DNA of 64,000 nucleotides from contig NZ_FCNZ02000004.1 of NCBI RefSeq assembly GCF_001544495.1, positions 248,001-312,000 of the forward strand. The letters run 5' to 3'. The number at the start of each line of letters is the position of its first letter. Positions within the stretch are counted from its first letter, which is position 1. Below, one piece after another: positions 6,386 to 14,061 of the stretch. Below the pieces are notes generated by a model. That model was given only the letters and a program-made list of their open reading frames with translations, was not told where the DNA came from and ran no database searches. The position numbers were made by a program, and so were the translations under genes. The DNA is from Caballeronia telluris (GTDB taxonomy: Bacteria > Pseudomonadota > Gammaproteobacteria > Burkholderiales > Burkholderiaceae).

Positions 6386-7531
6386 ATGGAAACGAAGGAA
6401 CTGACCGTCGTAGAGCGCGCAGCAGTCGCACTCGGCACGCCGGAGCACGAGAAGAAGCTGGTCGAGCTGGTGAAGCAGTCGGCCACGATCGTCGAGATCA
6501 AGAACGCCGATGCGCGCACGCAGTGCCATTCGGCTTACATGGTGCTGAAGACGGCCCGGGTCGACATCGAGAAGGCCGGCAAGGCAGCGCGCGAGGATGC
6601 GACGGCGTTCTCGAAGGCGGTGATCGCTGAAGAGAAGCGGCTGGTCGGCATCACGTCCGCCGAGGAAGCACGGCTGCAAGGTCTGCGCGACGTGTGGGAT
6701 GACGCGCGAGAGGCAGAGAAGCGCGCTATCCGCGAGGCGGAAGAGCGGCGAGTAGCGGCGATTCGCGCTCGCATCGAAGCTTTCATGCTCGACGCGGTGA
6801 CGGTGGCATCGAAGTCGTCTTCCGAGATCGCAGCGCACGCCGAGAGCGTCGAAAAGATGGCGATCTCGATCGACGAGTTCGCGGAACTGACCGGCGAAGC
6901 GCAGGCAAAGCAGTACCAGACGGTCAAATGGCTGCGTGAGCGCCACGCGGACGCGGTCGAGAAGGAAGAGGAACAGCAGCGCCTCGCAGCTGAGCGCGCC
7001 GAACTCGCCCGTCTCCGGGCAGAGCAGGAAGAGCGCGATCGCAAGGCAGCCGCGGAGCGTGCGGAGCAGGAGCGCAAGGCGCGCGCCGAGCGTGAAGCCG
7101 AAGAGGCGAAGCTGCGCGCAGAACGCGAGGCACACGAAGCAGCGTTGCGCGCCGAGCGCGAGGCAGAAGAAGCACTGCTCCGCAAGCATCGCGAGGAGCA
7201 CGAGGCGAATATGCGCGCGCAACGCGAAGAACTCGCCCGTCATCAGGCCGCCATCGATGCCGCGCGCCGTAAGGTCGAAGAGGAAGCGGAGGCGAAGCGC
7301 AGGGCCGAAGAGCAAGCGGCACGCAAGGAAGCCGAGCGCATCCGCGCCGAGCAAGACGCCAAGATCGCCGAGCAGAAGCGCCGAGAGCGTGAGCAGTTCG
7401 TCGAGAAAGGCCCCACCGATGACGAGCTCGTCGACGTTCTCGCCTCTCACTACGACGTGACGGCCGGCGACGTTCTTCGCTGGCTCGAGGCCTTCGACGT
7501 CGAGTCGTTCAAGTCCAACATCGCAGGTTAA
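6386..7531 (+). CDS. Phage coiled-coil protein
   Basis: This is a 381-aa protein. Residues 1-120 are helical and resemble the N-terminus of phage DUF1351-like proteins. Residues ~190-335 are a long, highly charged E/R/A heptad-rich coiled coil (repeats of the type AEREAEEAKLRAERE), comparable in composition to TolA. A small C-terminal domain (DELVDVLASHYDVTAGDVLRWL) follows. It lies upstream of recT and exo, where many phages keep recombination-accessory or host-nuclease-inhibiting proteins. No enzymatic motif is visible. The long open frame on the opposite strand is a composition artefact. Confidence 0.8.
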   Translation: METKELTVVERAAVALGTPEHEKKLVELVKQSATIVEIKNADARTQCHSAYMVLKTARVDIEKAGKAAREDATAFSKAVIAEEKRLVGITSAEEARLQGLRDVWDDAREAEKRAIREAEERRVAAIRARIEAFMLDAVTVASKSSSEIAAHAESVEKMAISIDEFAELTGEAQAKQYQTVKWLRERHADAVEKEEEQQRLAAERAELARLRAEQEERDRKAAAERAEQERKARAEREAEEAKLRAEREAHEAALRAEREAEEALLRKHREEHEANMRAQREELARHQAAIDAARRKVEEEAEAKRRAEEQAARKEAERIRAEQDAKIAEQKRREREQFVEKGPTDDELVDVLASHYDVTAGDVLRWLEAFDVESFKSNIAG

Positions 7532-7568
7532 ACAAGCGCATCACCGCGCCCGCACGAGGAAAAAAAGC

Positions 7569-8150
7569 ATGGGATGCGACATCCATCTGTACAAAGAAAA
7601 ATTTGTCGAAGGCAAATGGGTCACGGCCGATGAATGGGAGGCCTACGATTTCGGCGACGACGACAAGGGAATCGAAGTTCCGTGGAAGAAGCGCTTCACG
7701 GAACGTAATTACCAGCTTTTCGGGCTGCTCTCGAAAGGCGTGCGCAGCGTGCATCCGTTCTCGTTCGAGCCCCGCGGGCTGCCGTTTGACCCGTGCGCGG
7801 AGATCGCTCAAGAAGCAGAGCGCTGGGGAGAGGACGGCCACAGCCATAGCTACCTGTTCCTCCACGAACTGAATGCGATGCTGCGCTACGTCGAAGCCAA
7901 GACGATCCCGATCAGCGGCATGAAGGACAAGGAAGGACTTGAGGCTCTGAACGCTTCAATCGCCAGCGGGTCGCCGAACTGGGATCTTCTCTGGCCTTAC
8001 TGCCAATGGACGAGCAGCGACCAATACGTCGAGTTCAATGTGGACGTTCCCGCGTCGCTGTACTTCGGCGAATCGCTCCAAAAGATCATCGACGGCTTCG
8101 AAGGTATGGACGGTGAAAACCACCGCATCGTCTTCTTCTTCGACAACTAA
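7569..8150 (+). CDS. Phage hypothetical protein, MGCDIH family
   Basis: This 193-aa soluble protein begins MGCDIHLYKEKFVEGKW. An identical-style MGCDIH start occurs in a widespread family of uncharacterised phage and bacterial proteins. It is rich in aromatic and acidic residues (YDFGDDDKG, SHSYLFLHEL). The Cys/Asp/His cluster at the N-terminus could bind metal, but that is speculation. GAGGAAAA precedes the ATG. It sits between the coiled-coil gene and recT. Confidence 0.75.
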   Translation: MGCDIHLYKEKFVEGKWVTADEWEAYDFGDDDKGIEVPWKKRFTERNYQLFGLLSKGVRSVHPFSFEPRGLPFDPCAEIAQEAERWGEDGHSHSYLFLHELNAMLRYVEAKTIPISGMKDKEGLEALNASIASGSPNWDLLWPYCQWTSSDQYVEFNVDVPASLYFGESLQKIIDGFEGMDGENHRIVFFFDN

Positions 8151-8204
8151 GTCTCCCGAAACCCAATCCACGACGCCCGACAGAGTCTCGGGCAAGGAGA
8201 AATC

Positions 8205-8999
8205 ATGTCTGACCTGATCCCGGCGCAGTCCTTTGACCTGTCGCCCAAGTCCCTCGAGGAAGCGCTGAAGTTCGCCGACTACCTCGCTGATTCCAGCATC
8301 GTCCCGAAAGACTTCCAGCAGAAGCCCGGCAACATCCTTGTCGCCATCCAGTGGGGCATGGAACTCGGCTTGAAGCCGATGCAGGCCATGCAGAACATCG
8401 CCGTGATCAACGGCCGCCCTTCCCTCTGGGGTGACGCAGTTCTCGCGCTAGTGCGCGCCTCGCCGCTCTGCGAGTACGTCTACGAGTCGTTCGAGAACGG
8501 AACGGCCATGTGCCGCGTGAAGCGCCGCGGCGAAGACGAGCAGTTCCGGACGTTCTCCGAGGCCGACGCGAAGCAGGCTGGCCTGATCGGCAAGCAAGGC
8601 CCGTGGGCGCAGTACCCGCAGCGCATGAAACAGATGCGCGCCCGGGCATTCGCGCTGCGCGACGTCTTCCCCGACGTGCTGAAAGGAATGCCGATCGCAG
8701 AAGAGGTTAGCGACTTCGCAACCGAGAAGGACATCACGCCGCGAGGCAAGCAGACGCCGACGCAGATCGCCCAGGCGGCGCAACAGTCGGCTCAGATCGC
8801 TCGCACCGATAAGCACGAAAACATGATCGCCGACCTTGAGTTGATCGCGAAGGAAGGCGGGCCGGAGCCCCTCGCCGCAGCGTGGGGCCGCATGACGAAG
8901 GAAGACCGCAAGGCGATCGGACCGGACGAACTGAATCGTCTGAAGGCAATGGCCGGCGCCGAAGACGTCACCCCGAACGAAGGAGCAAGCCATGAGTGA
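8205..8999 (+). CDS. recT: RecT-family single-strand annealing protein
   Basis: This 264-aa recombinase binds single-stranded DNA and anneals complementary strands during phage recombination. Residues ~10-165 carry the RecT core (LEEALKFADYLADSSIVPKD, GNILVAIQWGMELGLKP, INGRPSLWGDAVLALV, RMKQMRARAFALRDVFPDVL). AAGGAG precedes the ATG. The last 8 bases overlap the exonuclease gene, so the two are made together as a two-component (RecE/RecT-like) system. The C-terminal ~75 residues are polar and variable, as usual in this family. Confidence 0.95.
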   Translation: MSDLIPAQSFDLSPKSLEEALKFADYLADSSIVPKDFQQKPGNILVAIQWGMELGLKPMQAMQNIAVINGRPSLWGDAVLALVRASPLCEYVYESFENGTAMCRVKRRGEDEQFRTFSEADAKQAGLIGKQGPWAQYPQRMKQMRARAFALRDVFPDVLKGMPIAEEVSDFATEKDITPRGKQTPTQIAQAAQQSAQIARTDKHENMIADLELIAKEGGPEPLAAAWGRMTKEDRKAIGPDELNRLKAMAGAEDVTPNEGASHE

Positions 9000-9621
9000 A
9001 GCCATCGAGCAACGGTCGGACGAGTGGCGCGCGCAACGCGCCGGCCGCCTGACCGCTTCGCGCTTCGTCGACGTGGTCAGCATGACGAAGGCCGGCAAGC
9101 CGACGGCAGCGCGCGACAAGTACATGCGCGAGATCGTCTTCGAGCGGCTCGCGGCGGCGCCGAAGCATTCGATCGACGGCCATGCGCTGCGCTGGGGAAC
9201 GGAGGTCGAGGCGTTCGCAAAGGAAGCCTTCGAGCTCGAAACCGGCCACATCGTGATGCCCGCCGAGTTCACGCTGCACCCCGACTATCCGTTCATCGGG
9301 GCCAGCCCGGACGGGCTGATCCGTGCCGACGGCGGCTATGAATCGAAGTGCCCGATGGATGAAGCGGTGCACATCAACACGCTGCTCAACGGGATGCCCG
9401 ACGAGCACAAGCCGCAGGTTCAGGGCTGCATGATGGTCACCGGCCGGAAGTACTGGATGTTCGTCTCCTACGACCCGCGCGTCTCCGAGCGCTTCCGCCT
9501 CTTCCACCAGCGCATCGAGCGCGACGACGCCTACATCGACCAGATCCTCCTGCCAGGCCTGCTGCAGTTCAACGCAGAGGTCGAGCAGATGATCGCCGAA
9601 CTCAACCGCCGCGCCGCGTAA
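8992..9621 (+). CDS. YqaJ-family (lambda-exonuclease-like) recombination exonuclease
   Basis: This 209-aa enzyme resects double-stranded ends to expose single strands for the RecT partner. It shows RSDEWRAQRAGRLTASRF at the N-terminus, GASPDGLI near residue 105 and YESKCP near 118, which form the PD-(D/E)XK metal-binding active site, and KPQVQGCMMVTG further on. The length is normal for the YqaJ/lambda Exo family. Translation is coupled to recT by an 8-bp overlap. Confidence 0.95.
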   Translation: MSEAIEQRSDEWRAQRAGRLTASRFVDVVSMTKAGKPTAARDKYMREIVFERLAAAPKHSIDGHALRWGTEVEAFAKEAFELETGHIVMPAEFTLHPDYPFIGASPDGLIRADGGYESKCPMDEAVHINTLLNGMPDEHKPQVQGCMMVTGRKYWMFVSYDPRVSERFRLFHQRIERDDAYIDQILLPGLLQFNAEVEQMIAELNRRAA

Positions 9622-9632
9622 CGGAGAACGAC

Positions 9633-9851
9633 ATGAGCGAGATCGCCAACAAGCGAGTGCTGATGGAACGCGCGCAGGCTCTGATCAAAGCGTCCGAGCC
9701 GACGCTCGATCAACTAGGCGGCGTCGCTGAGGCGCTCGCTCAAGTCGCAACGGACCTGATCGGCGCCGATTGCCGGATCGTCATCAAGGTAGATCAGAAG
9801 GCGCTCCAAGTCGCCATTGAACGGAACGAACGAGTCAGAGGGGCAGCATGA
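9633..9851 (+). CDS. Small phage hypothetical protein (72 aa)
   Basis: This is a 72-aa protein, 11 bp after the exonuclease, with GGAG before the ATG. It is predicted helical with a short beta segment (CRIVIKVDQKALQVAIE). It overlaps the next start (ATG at 9848). The family is unknown. Confidence 0.6.
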   Translation: MSEIANKRVLMERAQALIKASEPTLDQLGGVAEALAQVATDLIGADCRIVIKVDQKALQVAIERNERVRGAA

Positions 9852-9973
9852 ACCACACAGCAGATCCCGCACCGCTCTCCGAAGTCGAAGCCATGCTCGG
9901 CGCGGTGCTTGTCCTTTCCGTCGTCGGAATCGCAGCGACGGTGATCATCGCAATCCTCGGGAGCCTGGCCTGA
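9848..9973 (+). CDS. 41-aa single-span membrane microprotein
   Basis: This short frame starts with ATG at 9848, overlapping the previous stop, with GAGGGGCAG upstream. It encodes MNHTADPAPLSEVEAMLGAV followed by a hydrophobic stretch (VLVLSVVGIAATVIIAILGSL) that would cross the membrane once. Its stop overlaps the next ATG (TGATG). The coupled overlaps on both sides argue that it is translated. It sits among early genes, so it is unlikely to be the holin. Confidence 0.65.
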   Translation: MNHTADPAPLSEVEAMLGAVLVLSVVGIAATVIIAILGSLA

Positions 9974-10173
9974 TGAAATCGCCCAGCAAAAACACCGACC
10001 TTCGCCACCTGGACACGAGCGGCGCGCTGACTACCGAAGAGCGCCGCGCGATACAGCGGCAGCGCCAGCGAGAAGCACTCGGCTTGACCGGCCCGCGCGT
10101 GAAGATCAGCAGCCTGTTTGTGCCGGCGCGCGTCGCCAAGCAGTTCGCCTACATCCACGTCGGCGCTCGATAA
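9973..10173 (+). CDS. Small phage hypothetical protein (66 aa)
   Basis: This is a 66-aa basic protein (MKSPSKNTDLRHLDTSGALT, then RRAIQRQRQREALGL). Its ATG overlaps the stop of the membrane microprotein. The R/Q-rich middle could bind nucleic acid. No family is recognised. Confidence 0.55.
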   Translation: MKSPSKNTDLRHLDTSGALTTEERRAIQRQRQREALGLTGPRVKISSLFVPARVAKQFAYIHVGAR

Positions 10174-10192
10174 CTCCCGCAAAGGCTCACCG

Positions 10193-10339
10193 ATGGAAAC
10201 CCTTCTCGTCGCGCTCGTCTGGGCGCTTTGCTGTGCCGCCGTGTGTGTATTCATCCACGGCGCGAAGAAAGCGCGTCGCACTCGGAGCTGGGTCGACGAA
10301 GCGCGCCGCAACGTGAAGTGGCCGGCAAGAACTGAGTAA
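10193..10339 (+). CDS. 48-aa membrane microprotein
   Basis: AAAGG precedes the ATG at 10193. The product has one hydrophobic segment (LLVALVWALCCAAVCVFIHG, residues ~4-23), then a basic cytoplasmic tail (KKARRTRSWVDEARRN). The positive residues after the span predict an N-out topology. It is the second single-span microprotein in 500 bp. Confidence 0.6.
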   Translation: METLLVALVWALCCAAVCVFIHGAKKARRTRSWVDEARRNVKWPARTE

Positions 10340-10354
10340 CGAGCGCACGAACGC

Positions 10355-10975
10355 TCAGAGGTAACCGCTGCGACTACTCGTGAGGCTTTCGGTTGCTTTT
10401 TTGCATTCCACAGACGCCGAATCAAGTAGGGCCGCGACTTCGCCAAGGAGGAAACTTATGCCGTTTGCAGCTTCCTTTCTGCGATTGCTTTCCGCGCGCC
10501 CTGGGCTTTTCATAAAGGCTCCAAGCGTTTCAACCACTGAATGAAGGCGGTCATTCGCGCCAGCCAGCTTGTACGCGCAATTGTTTGGAAGGGGGATAAG
10601 AGCAAGTTGCTCGTCCCTTGTGCTCAATTTAAGACCGGACAGCCGGGCAAACCACCAATCGAACTTCGTCGGGTCCCCATCGGCTTGCCCTGCTGCCTTA
10701 AAAAAATCACGAGCGCCCTCAACAAGGGTGACGTTGATCGAAAGCTTGGTGGTCATTCCAGAAGCGCTCAGTTTGGCCGCGATGAGCGACTGCTCCTTTC
10801 GTCGCCTATCTTCCTGCGATGCAAGCCAGATCGCTGCGCCGACCGCGGCAACGCTTCCAATCGCTTGAGCCCAAGACGCCCAATCGCTCCTGTTCAGTTC
10901 CCAGAAGTTTTGGGCGGCGATCACGCATGCGATGAGTACTACCGTGGCTACGTATCCGCTAAGCCATCTGTTCAT
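10355..10975 (-). CDS. Reverse-oriented membrane protein inside the early operon (moron candidate)
   Basis: This is a 206-aa protein with two N-terminal membrane spans (residues ~6-24 and ~34-52, ending ASQED-RRRKEQ) and a ~150-aa cytoplasmic domain with no motif I recognise. GGAGGG lies before its ATG, so it is a real gene. It is the only sizeable gene facing against the rightward early operon. Genes inserted this way in prophages are often expressed in the lysogen and alter the host, for example by superinfection exclusion. That role is inferred from position and topology only. Confidence 0.75.
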   Translation of the reverse strand: MNRWLSGYVATVVLIACVIAAQNFWELNRSDWASWAQAIGSVAAVGAAIWLASQEDRRRKEQSLIAAKLSASGMTTKLSINVTLVEGARDFFKAAGQADGDPTKFDWWFARLSGLKLSTRDEQLALIPLPNNCAYKLAGANDRLHSVVETLGAFMKSPGRAESNRRKEAANGISFLLGEVAALLDSASVECKKATESLTSSRSGYL

Positions 10976-11074
10976 ACATCCCTCCGATTTTGCGACGGCA
11001 TCGTATCACGAGCGGAAACATCGAAAAATTAGACAACGCTGGCGCATCGCGCCGGACACGATAGAGAGAAGAAT

Positions 11075-12034
11075 ATGAGCACTGAGCACAACGTCGTTTC
11101 GGTTTCTGGCGGCAAAGATTCGACGGCCCTGCTGCTGCTCGCTATCGAGCGCGGCACAGAGAACTTGCAGGCCGTGTTCGCGGACACCGGCCACGAGCAC
11201 CCGGAGACGGTCGCGTATGTCCAGTACCTGAACGACACGGTGTTCCCGATTCGGACGATCCGCGCGGACTTCACTGATCGGATCGCAGCGAAGGCTGTGT
11301 TCATCGCGGACGAGTGGCGGGAGCAAGGCGTTGCCGAGGAAAAGGTTCTGCGTGCACTGGCGGTAATGAAGCCCACCGGCAACCCGTTTCTCGACCTGTG
11401 CATCTGGAAGGGTCGCTTTCCGTCGACGAAAGCCCGTTTCTGCTCGGAAGAGTTGAAGCGTAACCCGATCATCGAACAGGTCCAGCGGCCCCTTCTCGAT
11501 GCAGGCGATGACGTGGTTTCGTGGCAAGGCGTGCGCCGCGACGAGTCTGAAAACCGGCGCAATCTGCCCGAGCGCGAGTGCAAGGAAGTCCGTGCCGATA
11601 CCGGTGCGGAACTGTGGAACTACCGCCCTATCCTCGACTGGACCGTCGACGACGTGTTCGCGATGCACCGCAAGCACGGCATCAAGCCTAATCCGCTGTA
11701 TCAGCAAGGCATGGGGCGCGTCGGGTGCATGCCGTGCATCCACGCGCGCAAAGACGAACTTCTGGAGATTGCTTTGCGCTTTCCTGAAGAGATTGAGCGC
11801 GTGTCGGAGTGGGAGCGAATCGTTGGAGACGCCGGCAAGCGAGACGTCGTAGGACAGACGTTCTTCACCGCGCGTGGCGAGTCAAATGAAACCGCGTACT
11901 CCGTGGGCTCGATATGGCAGCGCATCGAATGGTCCAAGACCAGCCGAGGCGGCCGCCAGTACGACATTTTCAGAACCGAAGGCGAGCAGGAAGGCATCGC
12001 GCTCTGCACGTCGATTTACGGGCTATGCGAATGA
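11075..12034 (+). CDS. Phage PAPS-reductase-family (PP-loop) protein
   Basis: This 319-aa protein has an N-type ATP pyrophosphatase loop SGGKDST at residues ~10-16, then FADTGHEHPET and RFCSEELKRNP, which are hallmarks of the CysH/PAPS-reductase family. Cys residues at CIW, RFCSE and VGCMPCIHARKDE could hold an iron-sulfur cluster, as in DndC-like and assimilatory APS reductases. Phage members are common and their function is unsettled; nucleic-acid sulfur chemistry or a sulfur-metabolism role are both possible. No dndB/D/E partner is present. The stop overlaps the next ATG. Confidence 0.85.
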   Translation: MSTEHNVVSVSGGKDSTALLLLAIERGTENLQAVFADTGHEHPETVAYVQYLNDTVFPIRTIRADFTDRIAAKAVFIADEWREQGVAEEKVLRALAVMKPTGNPFLDLCIWKGRFPSTKARFCSEELKRNPIIEQVQRPLLDAGDDVVSWQGVRRDESENRRNLPERECKEVRADTGAELWNYRPILDWTVDDVFAMHRKHGIKPNPLYQQGMGRVGCMPCIHARKDELLEIALRFPEEIERVSEWERIVGDAGKRDVVGQTFFTARGESNETAYSVGSIWQRIEWSKTSRGGRQYDIFRTEGEQEGIALCTSIYGLCE

Positions 12035-12216
12035 CCCCCACAAAGACAGCCGCTCTCACGCACCTACGAGCGCTATGCAACGCCATGAAGCCGACGAGCG
12101 TGCTGCTGCATCAAGCGGCGGCGTCGAGCGCGGCACTCTTTTCAAAATGCGCCGGTCAGCCGGTCGAGATCAAGATCGGCACCGTGCTGATCGCAAGGAG
12201 CAGAAGTGAGCTCTGA
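12031..12216 (+). CDS. Small phage hypothetical protein (61 aa)
   Basis: This is a 61-aa protein (MTPTKTAALTHLRALCNAMK...) whose ATG overlaps the stop of the PP-loop gene. It overlaps the following zinc-ribbon gene by 11 bp. No motif is visible. Confidence 0.5.
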   Translation: MTPTKTAALTHLRALCNAMKPTSVLLHQAAASSAALFSKCAGQPVEIKIGTVLIARSRSEL

Positions 12217-12448
12217 AAAACGCGAGTACATCATTGTTTGTCCGCACTGCGAGCACGAGATGACGGATGACGAGATGCACTCGGCACGATACGCGCCCGG
12301 TAGCGACGACGCCGATCTTTGGGGCATTGCACCCAATGAGGAACGCGTGAAGATCGTCTGCCCATCCGTGATGTGCCGAAAGCCGTTCTATGTTCAAGGC
12401 GGATATGTGCCGACCTACGCCACCGCAACGAATGAGGAGGACCTGTGA
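12206..12448 (+). CDS. Phage zinc-ribbon-like protein (80 aa)
   Basis: This product starts with GTG at 12206, preceded by AAGGAG. It has CPHC near residue 12 and CPSVMC near 51, a spacing compatible with a zinc ribbon. It overlaps neighbours on both sides. The function is unknown. Confidence 0.65.
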   Translation: MSSEKREYIIVCPHCEHEMTDDEMHSARYAPGSDDADLWGIAPNEERVKIVCPSVMCRKPFYVQGGYVPTYATATNEEDL

Positions 12449-12750
12449 CAGGCAACAAACGCGCGGCAGACGATGCGGAGCGGGAAGCGTTCGATACGTG
12501 GGCGCGAGGATGGTGGTTTGTAGATGACCCGGACGAGCCGAGCGCGCATGAGGCTGCTTGGGAAGCATGGCAAGCCGCGCTGTCGTCTCGCGCCGATGGC
12601 GGCAAGGATTCGAGCGATGTACTGGTGTGGAAACCAGCTTATGAGGCAGAACACAAGCGCGTACAGCGACTCGAAGCGATTCTGTTACGCGAACTTGGAT
12701 ATGACAAAGCGCGCGAAGCTATCGCCGCCATTGCAGGAGAGAAGAAATGA
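12445..12750 (+). CDS. Phage hypothetical protein (101 aa)
   Basis: This GTG start at 12445 overlaps the preceding stop, with GAGGAGG just upstream. The 101-aa product is acidic and tryptophan-rich at the front (FDTWARGWWFVDDPDEP, then AAWEAWQAAL). It ends in a helical segment. The EAxEAWQ pattern recurs in the next gene (EALYEAWQNTI), which suggests a shared motif. Confidence 0.65.
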   Translation: MTGNKRAADDAEREAFDTWARGWWFVDDPDEPSAHEAAWEAWQAALSSRADGGKDSSDVLVWKPAYEAEHKRVQRLEAILLRELGYDKAREAIAAIAGEKK

Positions 12751-13643
12751 GCGAATCTCTGATTGAACGCCTTCGCATCCATGCGAGCGACGAACGCAAT
12801 ACGGCCTTCTCGCGCTCGACAATGCGTGAAGTGCTTGAAGTCCTAGCCGATGGCGGCAAGGGTGAGGCGGTGACTTTGACAGGCGCGCAATTGCTCGAAG
12901 CGCTTGATTTCGTTGCGCCGGACGGACCGCATGACGCAGACCAGCTTGAGTGTGAAGTAACGATTCAGCGGGGCGAGGGTCACGACGGACCGGGCACATA
13001 TTGCTGGCTCACCGAATACCCGGAAGAAGGCGCGACCCTGCTCGACGGCAAAGCAGCCCCGCAAGCCGAGTGCGCACCGCAACAGACAGACGCCGAAGCA
13101 CTCTACGAAGCATGGCAAAACACGATCAAGCATATGGACGCGCAAGCCGAGTGCGCACCGCGTGAGGCGCAGCCGGTGGCGTGGGAATACCGAAATCAGA
13201 CCGGCCATTCGTTCTTGACGCATACAGACCCGGCGACATACCACCCAGACGTTCGCGCGCAGTTTAAAGACTTTAGAGCACTCGCCTACGCAACTCCTAC
13301 GCCTGAGCGTGCGGACGCCGACACATCGGGGGCGAAGCCGGAAGATGCGTCGGGGGCGTGGACTTACGATCAGGTCGTAATGCTTTGCGAAACTAATGGC
13401 GTGCCTCTTCCCGTCGAGTTTATCGAATGGGTCGCAGAGAAAATGACCAGAGCAGCAAACGAAGCGTTGATTGCAGCAGGCGCGAGTCAGGAGCGTGCGG
13501 ACGCCGGGAAGGATGAGGCGCTGACACTAGGCAAAGTGCTGTTTGCGCTCACTGAACGGCAAAAGGGCAATGTTACCCGCAGCGAAGATGAATACGTTGA
13601 CGAAGCCCGCGCAATCCTAGCCGCGAACAAGGAGCCGAAGTAA
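12747..13643 (+). CDS. Phage mosaic hypothetical protein with AQAECAP repeat
   Basis: This is a 298-aa acidic protein starting MSESLIERLRIHASDE. It contains two exact copies of AQAECAP (DNA near 13062 and 13143) and two QERADA/PERADA segments followed by E-rich stretches, which suggests growth by internal duplication. The C-terminal ~50 residues (KDEALTLGKVLFALTERQ) form a separate helical unit. Similar linker-rich proteins are common in Burkholderia phages. No function is known. Confidence 0.65.
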   Translation: MSESLIERLRIHASDERNTAFSRSTMREVLEVLADGGKGEAVTLTGAQLLEALDFVAPDGPHDADQLECEVTIQRGEGHDGPGTYCWLTEYPEEGATLLDGKAAPQAECAPQQTDAEALYEAWQNTIKHMDAQAECAPREAQPVAWEYRNQTGHSFLTHTDPATYHPDVRAQFKDFRALAYATPTPERADADTSGAKPEDASGAWTYDQVVMLCETNGVPLPVEFIEWVAEKMTRAANEALIAAGASQERADAGKDEALTLGKVLFALTERQKGNVTRSEDEYVDEARAILAANKEPK

Positions 13644-13732
13644 TGTGCGCCCGATGCGGAAGCATGATGCTCGCGGAGCATCCGGAAGGCTGGTGGTGCT
13701 GCATGATCTGCGGCAATACCTGGAGAGAGTGA
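13643..13732 (+). CDS. 29-aa zinc-ribbon microprotein
   Basis: This frame encodes MCARCGSMMLAEHPEGWWCC followed by MICGNTWRE. Two Cys pairs (CARC and CMIC, with an extra Cys) fit a minimal zinc knuckle. AAGGAG lies upstream of the ATG, which overlaps the preceding gene end. The strong ribosome site and metal-binding pattern support it as a real product. Confidence 0.6.
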   Translation: MCARCGSMMLAEHPEGWWCCMICGNTWRE

Positions 13733-13735
13733 TGG

Positions 13736-13963
13736 CTACGATCGAGCCTCGATCTCTTGCTGCGCGACTTGGAAACCAGCATCGAATGCCTCATCCATGC
13801 TGTCGACAATCCACTGCCCTTCGACCTTTTTGCCGTCGATATATATGTGAATGGGCCATTTATCCGTCCGTATTTCGTAGCCGGTTATCACAGCGATCTC
13901 GAGCCCTTTGTGCAGATCGACCTGTTTATTCCGAATACCGCTCTCAGTCTGGACTCTCGTCAT
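13736..13963 (-). CDS. Reverse-strand phage hypothetical protein (75 aa)
   Basis: This is a 75-aa protein (MTRVQTESGIRNKQVDLHKG, ...WPIHIYIDGKKVEGQWIVD) with a clear beta-strand pattern and a strong ribosome site, GAAGGAG, 5-6 bases before the ATG. It faces against the surrounding operon. The opposite-strand frame lacks a ribosome site and protein-like composition, so this strand was chosen. The local sequence is less GC-rich than its neighbours, which hints at separate acquisition. Confidence 0.7.
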   Translation of the reverse strand: MTRVQTESGIRNKQVDLHKGLEIAVITGYEIRTDKWPIHIYIDGKKVEGQWIVDSMDEAFDAGFQVAQQEIEARS

Positions 13964-13995
13964 TACGTCTCCTTCGATTGGACCGAGATCCTAGC

Positions 13996-14058
13996 ATGAC
14001 GCAACACATCGAAGAATTCATGCGCGCGAGTCGCGCGTACCTTGGAGTGAAGGAATGA
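13996..14058 (+). CDS. Possible 20-aa leader peptide before the DUF4224 gene
   Basis: MTQHIEEFMRASRAYLGVKE lies directly upstream of the DUF4224 gene, and its stop is 3 bp before that start. The ribosome site is weak. It may be a translated leader or chance. Confidence 0.3.
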   Translation: MTQHIEEFMRASRAYLGVKE

Positions 14059-14061
14059 AAG

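Noticed and set aside
6308..7450. 380-codon minus-strand frame opposite the coiled-coil gene
   Set aside because: The Leu/Arg-rich sequence mirrors the E/R-rich repeats on the other strand and has no ribosome site.
11075..12034. DNA phosphorothioation (Dnd) system
   Set aside because: Only a DndC-like PP-loop protein is present. No dndB, dndD, dndE or restriction genes are nearby.
13732..14058. Plus-strand frame across 13.7-14.06 kb
   Set aside because: It is out-competed by the minus-strand gene with a strong ribosome site. Its sequence is Arg/Ser/Cys-rich and not protein-like until the last 20 codons.
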